From Bacteroides sp. (GTDB taxonomy: Bacteria > Bacteroidota > Bacteroidia > Bacteroidales > Muribaculaceae), in contig JAAVCL010000009.1 in the NCBI GenBank assembly GCA_014802335.1, forward strand, positions 4,620-68,619: a stretch of DNA of 64,000 nucleotides, written 5' to 3'. Numbering within the stretch: position 1 is the stretch's first letter; each line of letters starts with the position of its first letter. Shown here piece by piece: positions 18,197 through 25,949 of this stretch. The notes beneath the pieces are model-generated. The model was given only the letters and a program-made list of their open reading frames with translations, was not told where the DNA came from and made no database searches. The translations under genes and the position numbers were made by a program.

Positions 18197-19521
18197 AGTT
18201 TACGGATAAGGGTCAGCAATATATTGTCGTTTTCATCGGCCACTTTACACTGAAGGTCAATCTGGATTCCGTCGCCGTCGGGAATCAGCTTAAGCACCGA
18301 TTGTGTAAATCCATATTTTTCGTATGGCGTGCCCGAGAAGTCGGAGATCGCAAGCCCGAACATAGCCCCTTTGAAGTCTTTTGAAAGTGTGGCCACATCG
18401 CCCGGGCCACTGGCCTCTCCTTTTGACAGGCGGAGTATATTTCCCTCTTTGTTCACGTTTATACCACTCTGGCCCAGGACGTCGGTTAACATTCCAATGT
18501 TGTTGCCCGAGGTGGTGATCACACCGCGCATCGCGCCGTCAGTTCCCATAGCGCAGGCTGCCGTGCCGTCAACTCCCTGAAGCACTTTCAGATATTCGCC
18601 CAATACCGACGGACTCTTCGACGACACTTCTTTCGTCAGCTTCGAGATCATCTTGGCGGGCATCGAAAGGGCAGCCAGGATTCTTGAGGTACCACCCACT
18701 GATGCCACGGTCTCGACATCCAGTTCTTTGGTGGGAAGTTGGAATTTTGCCACTTTCCCCTTCGAGTTCAATATCTCGGCCTCGAGCGAGGCCACCCCTT
18801 TGTCGAATTCTATCGAGAACGTGAAAGACGAGGCATCTTCGAAGAGTGTCTGGATGGTGACCTGGGCGGTCGCGCGGTCCTGGAAACTCAATCCGGCCGT
18901 ATTGAGCATACCGTTGATATTTCCCCAACCTTCCACATCCTTGGAAAATTCCTTAAGATTGTCGGAATAGTTGTTGTTAAGGAAGCTCTGAGATGTGTCG
19001 AGCGCCGTGAAGTGCTTTATTTCCTTGGAGTCTATCGAACCCTGCTCCATATTGATCCAAAAACGGCTGTTGGATACGGCCACGTTTGCACAGATGTCTA
19101 TACCATCTTCGGTCGAGAAGGAACCGGTGTAATCTTTTTCCACAGCTTCCTTGAACTTTGCCGGGTCTGCAAGAAAACCGGTGATATAATAATAGTAACC
19201 CACTTGGAAAACGGCCATGACAGTCGGGTCGATTCCGGTGCCGTCGGCCAAAAGTTTCTCGATTTTACCCGCACTGTCCGAAGTATTCATTCTTTCGAGC
19301 AATGCCTTCACATCCGCGCCGGGTTCTATCTTATCGTCAGAAACCTTACAATCCGCCTTTTCGAGCAAAGCCCCCGAGTTAACCACCACAACCAGCGAGG
19401 CATCGCTTGGAATCGTAGCCAGCAGATCGCCGGCGTCTGCAGTCTTATTGCCCGAACAGGCCGGCAGCAACATCGCCACTACCACCGCGAGCATCAGCAA
19501 AAAGTATGAGTTTTTCTTCAT
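18193..19521 (-). CDS. DUF4836-like lipoprotein
   Basis: 442 residues. Lipoprotein signal with lipobox LPAC (Cys at 22). The first mature segment, LLATIPSDASLVVVVNSGALL, is the type of start seen in DUF4836 proteins of Bacteroidetes, which are uncharacterised cell-envelope proteins with repeated beta-rich domains. It is the first gene of the coupled ABC operon, so the lipoprotein may be the periplasmic partner of the FtsX-like permease. A 23-bp tandem repeat fills the leader directly before the ATG. Function unknown. Confidence 0.7.
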   Translation of the reverse strand: MKKNSYFLLMLAVVVAMLLPACSGNKTADAGDLLATIPSDASLVVVVNSGALLEKADCKVSDDKIEPGADVKALLERMNTSDSAGKIEKLLADGTGIDPTVMAVFQVGYYYYITGFLADPAKFKEAVEKDYTGSFSTEDGIDICANVAVSNSRFWINMEQGSIDSKEIKHFTALDTSQSFLNNNYSDNLKEFSKDVEGWGNINGMLNTAGLSFQDRATAQVTIQTLFEDASSFTFSIEFDKGVASLEAEILNSKGKVAKFQLPTKELDVETVASVGGTSRILAALSMPAKMISKLTKEVSSKSPSVLGEYLKVLQGVDGTAACAMGTDGAMRGVITTSGNNIGMLTDVLGQSGINVNKEGNILRLSKGEASGPGDVATLSKDFKGAMFGLAISDFSGTPYEKYGFTQSVLKLIPDGDGIQIDLQCKVADENDNILLTLIRKL

Positions 19522-19566
19522 ATCAAGGTTTTTTATATTTTTTTATCAAGGTTTTTTATATTTTTT
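19522..19566. repeat. 23-bp tandem duplication abutting a start codon
   Basis: Two near-identical A/T-rich units (19522-19544 and 19545-19566), core ATCAAGGTTTTTTATATTTT, lie directly before the ATG at 19521 on the minus strand. Both lie in the likely leader, so copy number could change translation. Confidence 0.8.
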
Positions 19567-19640
19567 AACGATTAGACAGCCTCGAATGTTGGAAGACGCC
19601 GCAAAAAATTTTTATGTCACCGGCAAAATGTCGCGTCAAT

Positions 19641-19690
19641 GGTGTGCCACGTCCGAGGAAACACCGCCCCAATACCGGACGAATGCATCA
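19641..19690. repeat. Degenerate copy of repeat family A
   Basis: Matches the array at 7104-7374 over GTGCCACGTC, GAGGAAACACCG (compare 7113-7134) and ATACCGGACGA. The palindrome has lost its left half. It sits between the tRNA-Tyr terminator and the lipoprotein gene. Confidence 0.65.
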
Positions 19691-19693
19691 ACG

Positions 19694-19722
19694 AAAAAAG
19701 AGTGTACTCACGTACACTCTTT
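19694..19722 (-). terminator. Terminator of tRNA-Tyr
   Basis: A perfect 11-bp stem (AAAGAGTGTAC 19697-19707, GTACACTCTTT 19712-19722) with loop TCAC. On the minus strand it ends in a run of six T. It lies 35 bp after the tRNA 3' end. Confidence 0.9.
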
Positions 19723-19757
19723 CTGATGGGAGGGCTGTTATTGTTGAATATAAAACG

Positions 19758-19840
19758 TGGGTGGTGATGGATTCGAACCACCGAAGGCGTAAGCCAGCAG
19801 ATTTACAGTCTGCCCCATTTGGCCACTCTGGTAACCACCC
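19758..19840 (-). tRNA. tRNA-Tyr (anticodon GTA)
   Basis: 83 nt without encoded CCA. The acceptor arms GGGTGGT and ACCACCC pair, the T arm contains GGTTCGAATCC, and the anticodon stem-loop GCAGA-CTGTAAA-TCTGC gives GTA (complement of 19804-19806). A long variable arm (CTGGCTTACGCCTTCGG region) is as expected for a class II tRNA-Tyr. It has its own consensus promoter and terminator. Confidence 0.96.
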
Positions 19841-19851
19841 TTTTGCGATTG

Positions 19852-19882
19852 CAAAGTTAAATAAAATATTTCAAACCGCAAA
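19852..19882 (-). promoter_or_regulatory. tRNA-Tyr promoter TTTG-N19-TAACTTTG
   Basis: On the minus strand TTTG (19879-19882) and TAACTTTG (19852-19859) are exactly 19 bp apart. Transcription would start near 19847, leaving a leader of about 6 nt before the mature tRNA. Confidence 0.88.
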
Positions 19883-19930
19883 ATTCAAGCTTAAAATTTT
19901 TGCAATTTCGCAATCGCCAATATGCCGGGC

Positions 19931-20911
19931 TTAGATCGAAAGCCGGCGAAGTGTCGACATAAGTTCCTGGTTGATAGGCTTGTCGTTCTTGATTGCCTTT
20001 GTGAACGGCACGTACACAATCTCGTCGTTCTTGATACCGATCATCACGTTGCGCTGGTCATCGAGCAGGGCATCGACCGCGGCGGCTCCCATGCGCGAGG
20101 CAAGAATACGGTCGTGAGCCGTGGGGCTGCCGCCTCGTTGCAGGTGACCCAATATCGAAACACGCACGTCATAGCCGGGGTATTCTTCGTTCACACGCTG
20201 TGCGAGCCCCATTGCTCCGCCGGTGATGGGCGATTCGGCCACGAGCACTATCGAAGAGTTCTTAGATTTGCGGAATCCGTTTTTGATAAGCTCGGAAAGT
20301 TGGTCTACCTGTGTTGAAATTTCAGGTATGATCGCGGCCTCGGCTCCGGCTGCTATGGCACCGTTGAGGGCGAGAAAGCCGGCATCACGGCCCATGACCT
20401 CGATAAAGAAGAGGCGTTCGTGTGAGGTGGCTGTGTCGCGGATTTTATCCACACATTCCATGATGGTGTTGAGCGCCGTGTCGTAACCGATAGTGGTGTC
20501 GGTGCCGTAAAGGTCGTTGTCGATTGTGCCGGGCAAGCCTACAATAGGTATCTGGAATTCATTTCCGAAGATTCGCGCACCTGTCAGTGAGCCGTCGCCG
20601 CCGATCACCACCAGCGAGTCTATATCGTGGCGTTTCAGAACATCGTAGGCGCATTGACGCCCCTCGGGGGTCTGAAATTCCTTGCAGCGGGCGGTCTTGA
20701 GGATGGTTCCACCGCGCTGTATGATGTTGGATACGTTCTGAGTGGAAAATTCCTCTATTTCATCATAAATAAGACCACGATAACCGCGATAGATGCCATA
20801 TACCTTGAATCCGGCATAGATACCGGCACGTGTCACCGCACGGATTGCGGCATTCATCCCGGGGGCATCCCCTCCCGAAGTAAGAATACCTATTGATTTG
20901 ACATTGCTCAT
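19931..20911 (-). CDS. pfkA: 6-phosphofructokinase (ATP-dependent)
   Basis: 326 residues, normal PfkA length. It phosphorylates fructose 6-phosphate in glycolysis. Motifs: [20 protein letters not shown] at the N-terminus, [12 protein letters not shown] (about 97-108), and [14 protein letters not shown] (about 122-135). The Gly in GLPGTIDND, where PPi enzymes carry Lys, and GGDGS indicate use of ATP. Cytoplasmic homotetramer in the family. Monocistronic, divergent from the HAD gene with 51 bp between starts; the shared region holds -7 boxes for both directions (20932-20939 minus, 20951-20958 plus). Confidence 0.95.
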   Translation of the reverse strand: MSNVKSIGILTSGGDAPGMNAAIRAVTRAGIYAGFKVYGIYRGYRGLIYDEIEEFSTQNVSNIIQRGGTILKTARCKEFQTPEGRQCAYDVLKRHDIDSLVVIGGDGSLTGARIFGNEFQIPIVGLPGTIDNDLYGTDTTIGYDTALNTIMECVDKIRDTATSHERLFFIEVMGRDAGFLALNGAIAAGAEAAIIPEISTQVDQLSELIKNGFRKSKNSSIVLVAESPITGGAMGLAQRVNEEYPGYDVRVSILGHLQRGGSPTAHDRILASRMGAAAVDALLDDQRNVMIGIKNDEIVYVPFTKAIKNDKPINQELMSTLRRLSI

Positions 20912-20927
20912 ACTTTCAAATACATTT

Positions 20928-20958
20928 TTTACAAAATTACTAAAAATTATTAACTTTG
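20928..20958 (+). promoter_or_regulatory. Promoter of the HAD gene, probably leaderless
   Basis: TAACTTTG (20951-20958) is a clear -7 box; the -33 position holds TTTA rather than TTTG. The ATG begins 5 nt after the box, at the place where transcription should start, so the mRNA may have no leader. Confidence 0.55.
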
Positions 20959-20962
20959 CATT

Positions 20963-21595
20963 ATGAACGGGATAAAAAATGTAATTATAGATCTTGGCGG
21001 TGTGATGATCGATCTTGATCGCGACCGTTGCGTGGCCGCGTTCGAGGCTTTAGGCATCAAAGGTGTTAATGAAATGCTGGGGCTTTATCGCCAGGAGGAG
21101 CCTTTCCTCTCGATAGAGACAGGGCGCATCTCGGCGGCCGAGTTTTATGATGAGTTGCGGTCGCGGGCGGGGCGCCCGGTGGCCGACCGTGATTTCGAAG
21201 CGGCTTTCAATGCTTTTTTAGTGTCTCTGCCCGTTGAGCGGCTGGCGGCTCTACGCGCTTTGCGTGCCGCCGGATTGCGCCTCTACATGATTTCGAATAC
21301 AAACGGCATCATGTTCGACGGCTGGATAAAGCGCGCTTTCATGCAGGAGGGTCTGCGCGTGGGCGATTATTTCGACGGCATTGTCACCAGCTTCGCCGAG
21401 GGCGTTTGCAAGCCCGACCCGAGGCTGTTTGAAACCGTATTGAACCGTTACGGGCTTGTTCCGGCCGAGTCTGTTCTGCTGGACGATTCGGAGGCGAATT
21501 GCAACACTGCCCGTTCGCTCGGAATGAACGCCGTGAGAATCACCGAAAACGAGACATTTCTTGACATGGCCCGCAAACTTTGCGACCTTAATTAA
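20963..21595 (+). CDS. HAD-family phosphatase (YihX-like subclass IA)
   Basis: 210 residues. Motif [14 protein letters not shown] at the N-terminus, with the nucleophile Asp, in the D-x-G-G-V form usual for the YihX group; motif II Ser/Thr in MISNTNG (about 112); Lys of motif III in VCKPDPRLF (about 152); motif [11 protein letters not shown] (about 173). The family hydrolyses sugar phosphates and similar compounds; the substrate is not known. First gene of a plus-strand run; ribF starts 8 bp after its stop, so a common operon is likely. Confidence 0.88.
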   Translation: MNGIKNVIIDLGGVMIDLDRDRCVAAFEALGIKGVNEMLGLYRQEEPFLSIETGRISAAEFYDELRSRAGRPVADRDFEAAFNAFLVSLPVERLAALRALRAAGLRLYMISNTNGIMFDGWIKRAFMQEGLRVGDYFDGIVTSFAEGVCKPDPRLFETVLNRYGLVPAESVLLDDSEANCNTARSLGMNAVRITENETFLDMARKLCDLN

Positions 21596-21603
21596 TTATT
21601 CTA

Positions 21604-22491
21604 ATGGAAAGCAGGAAACGAATTGCTACTATAGGCATGTTCGACGGGCTGCACCGCGGGCATCAGGCCGTGTTGGGAATCCTTTGCGACGAAGCCGCGT
21701 CACGCCGGCTCGACCCATTAGTGTTCACGTTCGATCGTCATCCGCTGGAAACCATCGATCCGGCCCGCGCACCGAAAACCCTCATGGACCCCGACCTCCG
21801 CGATGAACTTATACGCAGCCGGGGGATTCGCGTGGAACGCGTGCAGTTTTCCGACAAAATCAGGAATCTTACCGCGGCCCAGTGGCTGCGCCGCATGGCT
21901 TCGGTATATGGCGTTGAAGTCCTTATCTTGGGTTATGACAACACATTCGGCTCTGACGGGCGGAATCTGAATATCGACGATTACCGGCATCTTGCCGCCG
22001 AGGCTGGAATCGAACTGCTCACCACCTCGGCTGTGCCGGGATGCAGCTCGTCGGCTGTGCGTCGCGCTCTGTCTGACGGTGACACTGTGAAAGCCGCCGA
22101 GATTCTCGGCTCTCCTTTCACGGTTAGCGGCCCCGTGGTGCATGGCCGCCAAATGGGACGGACCATCGGCTTCCCCACGGCCAATATCAACATCAATCCC
22201 CGCCGGCAGCTCCCTTTGCGCGGTGTGTATGCAGCCCGCGTTATCAATGCCGATGATAACGTTTATAACGCGGTGGTGAATATCGGCAACGCCCCCACCC
22301 TTTCCGACGGCTCGACTCTTACCGTCGAGGCTTATCTGCTTGATTTTTCCGGCGATCTCTACGGCCGCACACTGCAAATCGAATTCGGACCCAGAATCCG
22401 CGAGGAACGTCATTTCGCCTCGGCCGATGAACTTATAAACCGCATTAATCTCGACATTGCCCGCGCACGCAAACTTCTCAAGAAAAATTAG
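21604..22491 (+). CDS. ribF: Bifunctional riboflavin kinase / FMN adenylyltransferase
   Basis: 295 residues. It makes FMN and then FAD from riboflavin. The N-terminal adenylyltransferase domain shows IGMFDGLHRGHQ (HxGH nucleotide-binding site, about 10-21), LGYDNTFGSDGRN (about 115-127) and VRRALSDGD. The C-terminal kinase domain (about 170-295) shows GRQMGRTIGFPTANI and VVNIGNAPT. Length and order are standard. Close spacing to the HAD gene and upp (34 bp) suggests joint transcription. ribH for riboflavin synthesis lies 4.4 kb downstream on the same strand. Confidence 0.95.
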   Translation: MESRKRIATIGMFDGLHRGHQAVLGILCDEAASRRLDPLVFTFDRHPLETIDPARAPKTLMDPDLRDELIRSRGIRVERVQFSDKIRNLTAAQWLRRMASVYGVEVLILGYDNTFGSDGRNLNIDDYRHLAAEAGIELLTTSAVPGCSSSAVRRALSDGDTVKAAEILGSPFTVSGPVVHGRQMGRTIGFPTANININPRRQLPLRGVYAARVINADDNVYNAVVNIGNAPTLSDGSTLTVEAYLLDFSGDLYGRTLQIEFGPRIREERHFASADELINRINLDIARARKLLKKN

Positions 22492-22525
22492 TGTTATAAC
22501 TATAATAATCTAAATTTATCAAGCC

Positions 22526-23179
22526 ATGGAAGTCATTAATTTCGCTGATTCTCCCAGCATTGTCAACCGATATATGTTGGAACTGCGCGATGTCACTATT
22601 CAGCACGACCCGCTCAGATTCCGCACCAACCTCGACCGTATCGGCCAGATTATGGCCTACGAAATTTCAAAACGCCTTGATTATAAGCAGACTCGCATCA
22701 ACACACCCCTCGGGGAATGTGTGTGCAACGAACCGGCCGACCAGATTGTGCTCGCCACGATTCTGCGCGCCGGCTTGCCCTTCCACCACGGATTCCTCAA
22801 CTATTTCGACCGCGCCGAAAACGCTTTCGTAAGCGCTTACCGCAAATATAAGGAAAAGGGAGATTCGTTTGATGTGCTGGTGGAATATCTTGCATCCCCG
22901 CGTCTTGACGGCAAAACCCTGATTATCGTCGACCCGATGCTCGCCACCGGTTCTTCGATGGAATTGGCCTATCGCGCCCTGCTGCGCAAAGGCACTCCGG
23001 CTAAAATTCACATTGCCAGTGTTATCGCCTCCAATCAAAGTGTGGAGTATGTGAAGAATTGTTTCCCCGACGACACTACTCTGTGGTGTGGCGATATTGA
23101 TGCCGAAGTGAATGCTCACAGTTATATCGTGCCCGGACTCGGTGATGCCGGCGACCTCGCCTACGGCATTAAAGATTAA
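22526..23179 (+). CDS. upp: Uracil phosphoribosyltransferase
   Basis: 217 residues. It salvages uracil with PRPP to UMP. The PRPP loop is LIIVDPMLATGSSMELA (about 130-146), the uracil site segment is VPGLGDAGDLAYG at the C-terminus, and ILRAGLPFHHGFL is near 80. Length matches the family. Only 5 bp separate its stop from the recF start, so the two are probably co-transcribed. Confidence 0.93.
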   Translation: MEVINFADSPSIVNRYMLELRDVTIQHDPLRFRTNLDRIGQIMAYEISKRLDYKQTRINTPLGECVCNEPADQIVLATILRAGLPFHHGFLNYFDRAENAFVSAYRKYKEKGDSFDVLVEYLASPRLDGKTLIIVDPMLATGSSMELAYRALLRKGTPAKIHIASVIASNQSVEYVKNCFPDDTTLWCGDIDAEVNAHSYIVPGLGDAGDLAYGIKD

Positions 23180-23184
23180 CGCTC

Positions 23185-24354
23185 ATGCGTATTGACTCCA
23201 TCGACATCCTCGATTTCAAAAACATCCCCGAGGCGAAACTTGAATTCTCCCCGGGTGTGAATTGTCTGCTCGGACGCAACGGCATGGGCAAAAGCAATCT
23301 GCTGGAAGCCATACATTTCCTGAGCATGGCCCGGCCTATCCGTCCCATGCCGGAAAGCGCTCTGATACGCCACGGGGCCGACCTCCTCATGGTCAAGGGG
23401 CGATACACGATGGATGCCGGCGAGTCTGAAACCGTTACTTGCGGCATTTCGCGCGAGAAAGGTAAGTCCCTGCGCCGAAATGACAAGGAGTATCAGCGCA
23501 TTTCCGACCATATCGGCCGTTTTCCTATCGTGAGTATCGCCCCGGCCGATTCGGAACTGGTGAACGGTAGCGGCGAAGTGCGCCGACGCCTCATGGATGT
23601 CGTTATCTCGCAGGCCGACAGTTCTTATCTTGCCCTGCTTATCCGTTACAACAAGGCTCTCGAAAGCCGCAACAAAATGCTGCGGGCCGGAATCCGCGAC
23701 CGTCTGCTTTATGAATCGGTGGAAAACACTATGGCCGAGGCCGCCGCTGCCATTCACGCCGGCCGCCGCGACTGGGTGAACGAAATCTCTCCCGATTTTG
23801 CCCGTTACTATTCGCACATTTCGGGAGATGCCGAAAAAGCCTCCCTTAAATATAAAAGTATTCTCTCCGACAAGACCCTGCCCGAAATTTTCGACGAGAA
23901 CCGTGCGCGCGACGCTGCCTTGGGTTTCACCTCGGCGGGCGTGCATCGCGATGACATATCCACCCGGCTCGGCGACTATTCCATGCGCAGGCTCGGCTCG
24001 CAAGGCCAGGTAAAGACCTTCACCATCGCACTCAAGCTCGCCGTTTTCGACTTTCTGCGCCGCCGCGGAGGGATAACCCCCATTCTGCTGCTCGACGACA
24101 TCTTCGACAAGCTTGACACCACGCGCGTGGCACGCATCATCGCCGAGGTGAGCGGCAGCGACAACTTCGGGCAGATCTTCATAACCGACACCAACCGCGA
24201 GCACCTTGACGAAACGCTGCAATCCCTCCGCTCCTCCAGCCGCCTCTTTGAAGTGACCGAAGGCCACTTCAAAGAAATTGCAGAGTGCGGTCTGTGCCCC
24301 GAGCGGCGCGAAGGGGAATCCCCCTCCCCCATTAAAAAACCCGAACCCTCATGA
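23185..24354 (+). CDS. recF: RecF recombination-mediator ATPase with repeat-derived C-terminal tail
   Basis: 389 residues. It loads RecA at gaps together with RecO/RecR. Walker A is GRNGMGKSN (30-38), the signature motif is LGSQGQVKTFTIAL (about 270-283) and Walker B is ILLLDDIFDKLD (about 299-310). The normal RecF end is reached at about residue 365 (EVTEGHFKEI); the last 24 residues, beginning AECGLCPERREG, are encoded by a copy of a dispersed repeat (24291-24316). The stop overlaps the DUF721 start (ATGA, 24351-24354). As in other Bacteroidetes, recF is linked with a DUF721 gene and not with dnaA/dnaN. Confidence 0.93.
   Translation: MRIDSIDILDFKNIPEAKLEFSPGVNCLLGRNGMGKSNLLEAIHFLSMARPIRPMPESALIRHGADLLMVKGRYTMDAGESETVTCGISREKGKSLRRNDKEYQRISDHIGRFPIVSIAPADSELVNGSGEVRRRLMDVVISQADSSYLALLIRYNKALESRNKMLRAGIRDRLLYESVENTMAEAAAAIHAGRRDWVNEISPDFARYYSHISGDAEKASLKYKSILSDKTLPEIFDENRARDAALGFTSAGVHRDDISTRLGDYSMRRLGSQGQVKTFTIALKLAVFDFLRRRGGITPILLLDDIFDKLDTTRVARIIAEVSGSDNFGQIFITDTNREHLDETLQSLRSSSRLFEVTEGHFKEIAECGLCPERREGESPSPIKKPEPS
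24291..24316 (+). repeat. REP-like repeat family B, copy inside recF
   Basis: Core CCCCGAGCGGCGCGAAGGGG preceded by TCTGTG. Identical 25-bp cores occur at 27436-27460, 28275-28299 (reverse), 28513-28537, 29860-29884 (reverse) and 30029-30053. This copy is translated in frame as LCPERREG near the RecF C-terminus. Confidence 0.92.
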
Positions 24355-24641
24355 AGAGAACCGACCCCGAAAAAATCGGCGATGTCCTCCGCCAGACTCT
24401 CTCCAACAGCGGCCTCACCGACCGCCTCTACGAAACCCGTGCCATTAACCTCTGGCCCTCGGTAGTCGGCGATGAAATCGCAGCCCTCTCTTCAAGGCCA
24501 ATGATTTTCAAACGAATCATGACCGTTTACGTCCGCAACGCCGCTCTCCGCCAGGAACTTAACATGAGCCGATCGTCTCTCGTGAAAATTATTAACGAAA
24601 CACTCGGACGCGAAGTCATCACCGACATCCGCTTCCGATAA
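24351..24641 (+). CDS. DUF721 domain protein
   Basis: 96 residues, the usual short form of the family. It contains INLWPSVVGDEIAALSSRP and the C-terminal RQELNMSRSSLVKIINETLG, features of DUF721 (related to the RNA-binding-like DciA region). DciA proteins act in replicative helicase loading in many bacteria; whether this short form does is not known. Start codon overlaps the recF stop by 4 bp, implying translational coupling and a link to DNA replication or repair. Confidence 0.85.
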   Translation: MKRTDPEKIGDVLRQTLSNSGLTDRLYETRAINLWPSVVGDEIAALSSRPMIFKRIMTVYVRNAALRQELNMSRSSLVKIINETLGREVITDIRFR

Positions 24642-24672
24642 TTCTAAAAAATCAGTCTTAACTCCATTTTCC

Positions 24673-25104
24673 ATGCATCCCGATAATCTCCCCAATTTTT
24701 CTTCGTTCAAATCTGCTGTCCCGTTGCAGATCCGTTTCAACGACATTGATATTCTGGGCCACCTCAACAACACCGTCTATTTCTCTTTCTACGACACCGG
24801 TAAGGCCTGGTTCTTCAAAAGCATTTTTAACGGCGAAATCAACTGGCGAAAGGTAGAAACCGTCATCGCCAACGTGGATTGCGCTTACGTCGCCCCAATT
24901 TACTTCGGCGATGAAATTGAAGTCCGCACCCGCTGCATGGAAATTCACGAAAAAAGCTTCCGCCTCCAGCAAATCATCATCGACAGGAACGGGCAGCTGA
25001 AATCGTGTGCCGAAACCGTGATGGTCTGCTTCGACCCCGAAACCAAATCATCACAACCCCTTCCCCTCCACTTGCGAACTGCCCTCGAAAATTCATGCAA
25101 ATAA
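24673..25104 (+). CDS. Acyl-CoA thioesterase, 4HBT hotdog fold
   Basis: 143 residues. The hotdog signature VPLQIRFNDIDILGHLNNTVYFS (about 16-38) carries the Asp of the FNDIDxxGHLNN motif that is catalytic in 4-hydroxybenzoyl-CoA-type thioesterases. The rest has the IYFGDEIEVRTR central strand pair. These enzymes split acyl-CoA thioesters; chain length is not predictable here. It follows DUF721 by 31 bp and may share its transcript. Confidence 0.88.
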   Translation: MHPDNLPNFSSFKSAVPLQIRFNDIDILGHLNNTVYFSFYDTGKAWFFKSIFNGEINWRKVETVIANVDCAYVAPIYFGDEIEVRTRCMEIHEKSFRLQQIIIDRNGQLKSCAETVMVCFDPETKSSQPLPLHLRTALENSCK

Positions 25105-25138
25105 CCCAAAACTCTAATTGTCAATTATATATAACAAC

Positions 25139-25753
25139 ATGACCACCTCTCAAACCGAAGACCTGATGCGCGAAATCCTCCGCAAGGAGGCCGAAGCCAT
25201 CCTCAATATACCCGTTTCCGACGCCTACAGCAAAGCCGTCGATCTGATTGTCGAACACGTGAACCGCCGCGGTGGCAAGCTCATCACCTCGGGCATGGGC
25301 AAGGCCGGACAGATTGCCATGAACATCGCCACCACGTTCTGCTCAACCGGAACCCCGGCCGTCTTCCTCCACCCCTCGGAGGCCCAACACGGCGACCTCG
25401 GAATCATCCAGCGCAACGACCTACTGCTCCTGCTCAGCAACAGCGGACGCACCCGCGAGATTGTGGAACTCGTGGATCTTGCACGCAATCTGAACCCCTC
25501 TATCCCTATAATTGTTATAACAGGAAACCCCCAAAGCCTCCTGGCCGGTGCCGGAGACGTTACTCTTCTCACCGGCGGGAGTCCCGAAGTGTGTCCGCTC
25601 GGCCTTACGCCAACAACGTCCACGACTATGATGACTGTCATGGGCGATGTGCTCGTTGTGGCAACCATGAAAGCCATCGGCTTCACTAAAGAGGAATATG
25701 CCAAACGTCACCACGGTGGCTATCTTGGCGAGAAATCTCGTAAAAAAGACTAA
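25139..25753 (+). CDS. SIS-domain sugar-phosphate isomerase (KdsD/KpsF-like, without CBS domains)
   Basis: 204 residues from the ATG at 25139; an upstream TTG at 25118 is possible but lacks support. The SIS fold is clear: GGKLITSGMGKAGQIAMNIA (about 45-64), HPSEAQHGDLG with the conserved His residues (about 81-91) and LLLLSNSGRTREI (about 96-108). Arabinose-5-phosphate isomerases, which start Kdo synthesis for lipopolysaccharide, usually carry two C-terminal CBS domains; these are absent. SIS-only forms are known in Bacteroidales. The end LGEKSRKKD shows it is not truncated in the window. The 195-bp gap after it is filled by a MITE-like element. Confidence 0.82.
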   Translation: MTTSQTEDLMREILRKEAEAILNIPVSDAYSKAVDLIVEHVNRRGGKLITSGMGKAGQIAMNIATTFCSTGTPAVFLHPSEAQHGDLGIIQRNDLLLLLSNSGRTREIVELVDLARNLNPSIPIIVITGNPQSLLAGAGDVTLLTGGSPEVCPLGLTPTTSTTMMTVMGDVLVVATMKAIGFTKEEYAKRHHGGYLGEKSRKKD

Positions 25754-25763
25754 AATATACTTG

Positions 25764-25949
25764 TAAGTAGTTCTTAGAAATTAGCTATGACTTATTTTCG
25801 GGGATTTTTTGAATGGATTTGGAATTGAGAAGAAGGAGTTTAGCGGGCTAAACGACTGATGAACAATTTCAAAGACATCAAAAAAGACCGAAAAGAAGCA
25901 TAGCCACTAAGAATTACTTCAATTAAAACTAATTTCTAAGAACTACTTA
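25764..25949. mobile_element. MITE-like element with 19-bp inverted ends and TA target duplication
   Basis: Perfect inverted ends AGTAGTTCTTAGAAATTAG (25766-25784) and CTAATTTCTAAGAACTACT (25929-25947) enclose 144 bp without coding potential and are flanked by TA on both sides (25764-25765, 25948-25949). An inner perfect hairpin GTTTAGC-GG-GCTAAAC is also present. TA duplication and terminal repeats fit the Tc1/mariner-IS630 type. Removing the element and one TA rebuilds an 11-bp gap between the SIS gene stop and the next ATG, which supports insertion into an operon. No full-length relative is seen in the window. Confidence 0.8.

Noticed and set aside
23176-24267. Long open frame on the minus strand opposite recF (363 codons)
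   Set aside because: It is a shadow of recF caused by GC-rich third positions; the translation has no recognisable motif, and recF on the other strand has all its family motifs.
23185-24641. Replication origin next to recF
   Set aside because: recF here lies with upp, DUF721 and a thioesterase; there is no dnaA, dnaN or DnaA-box cluster.
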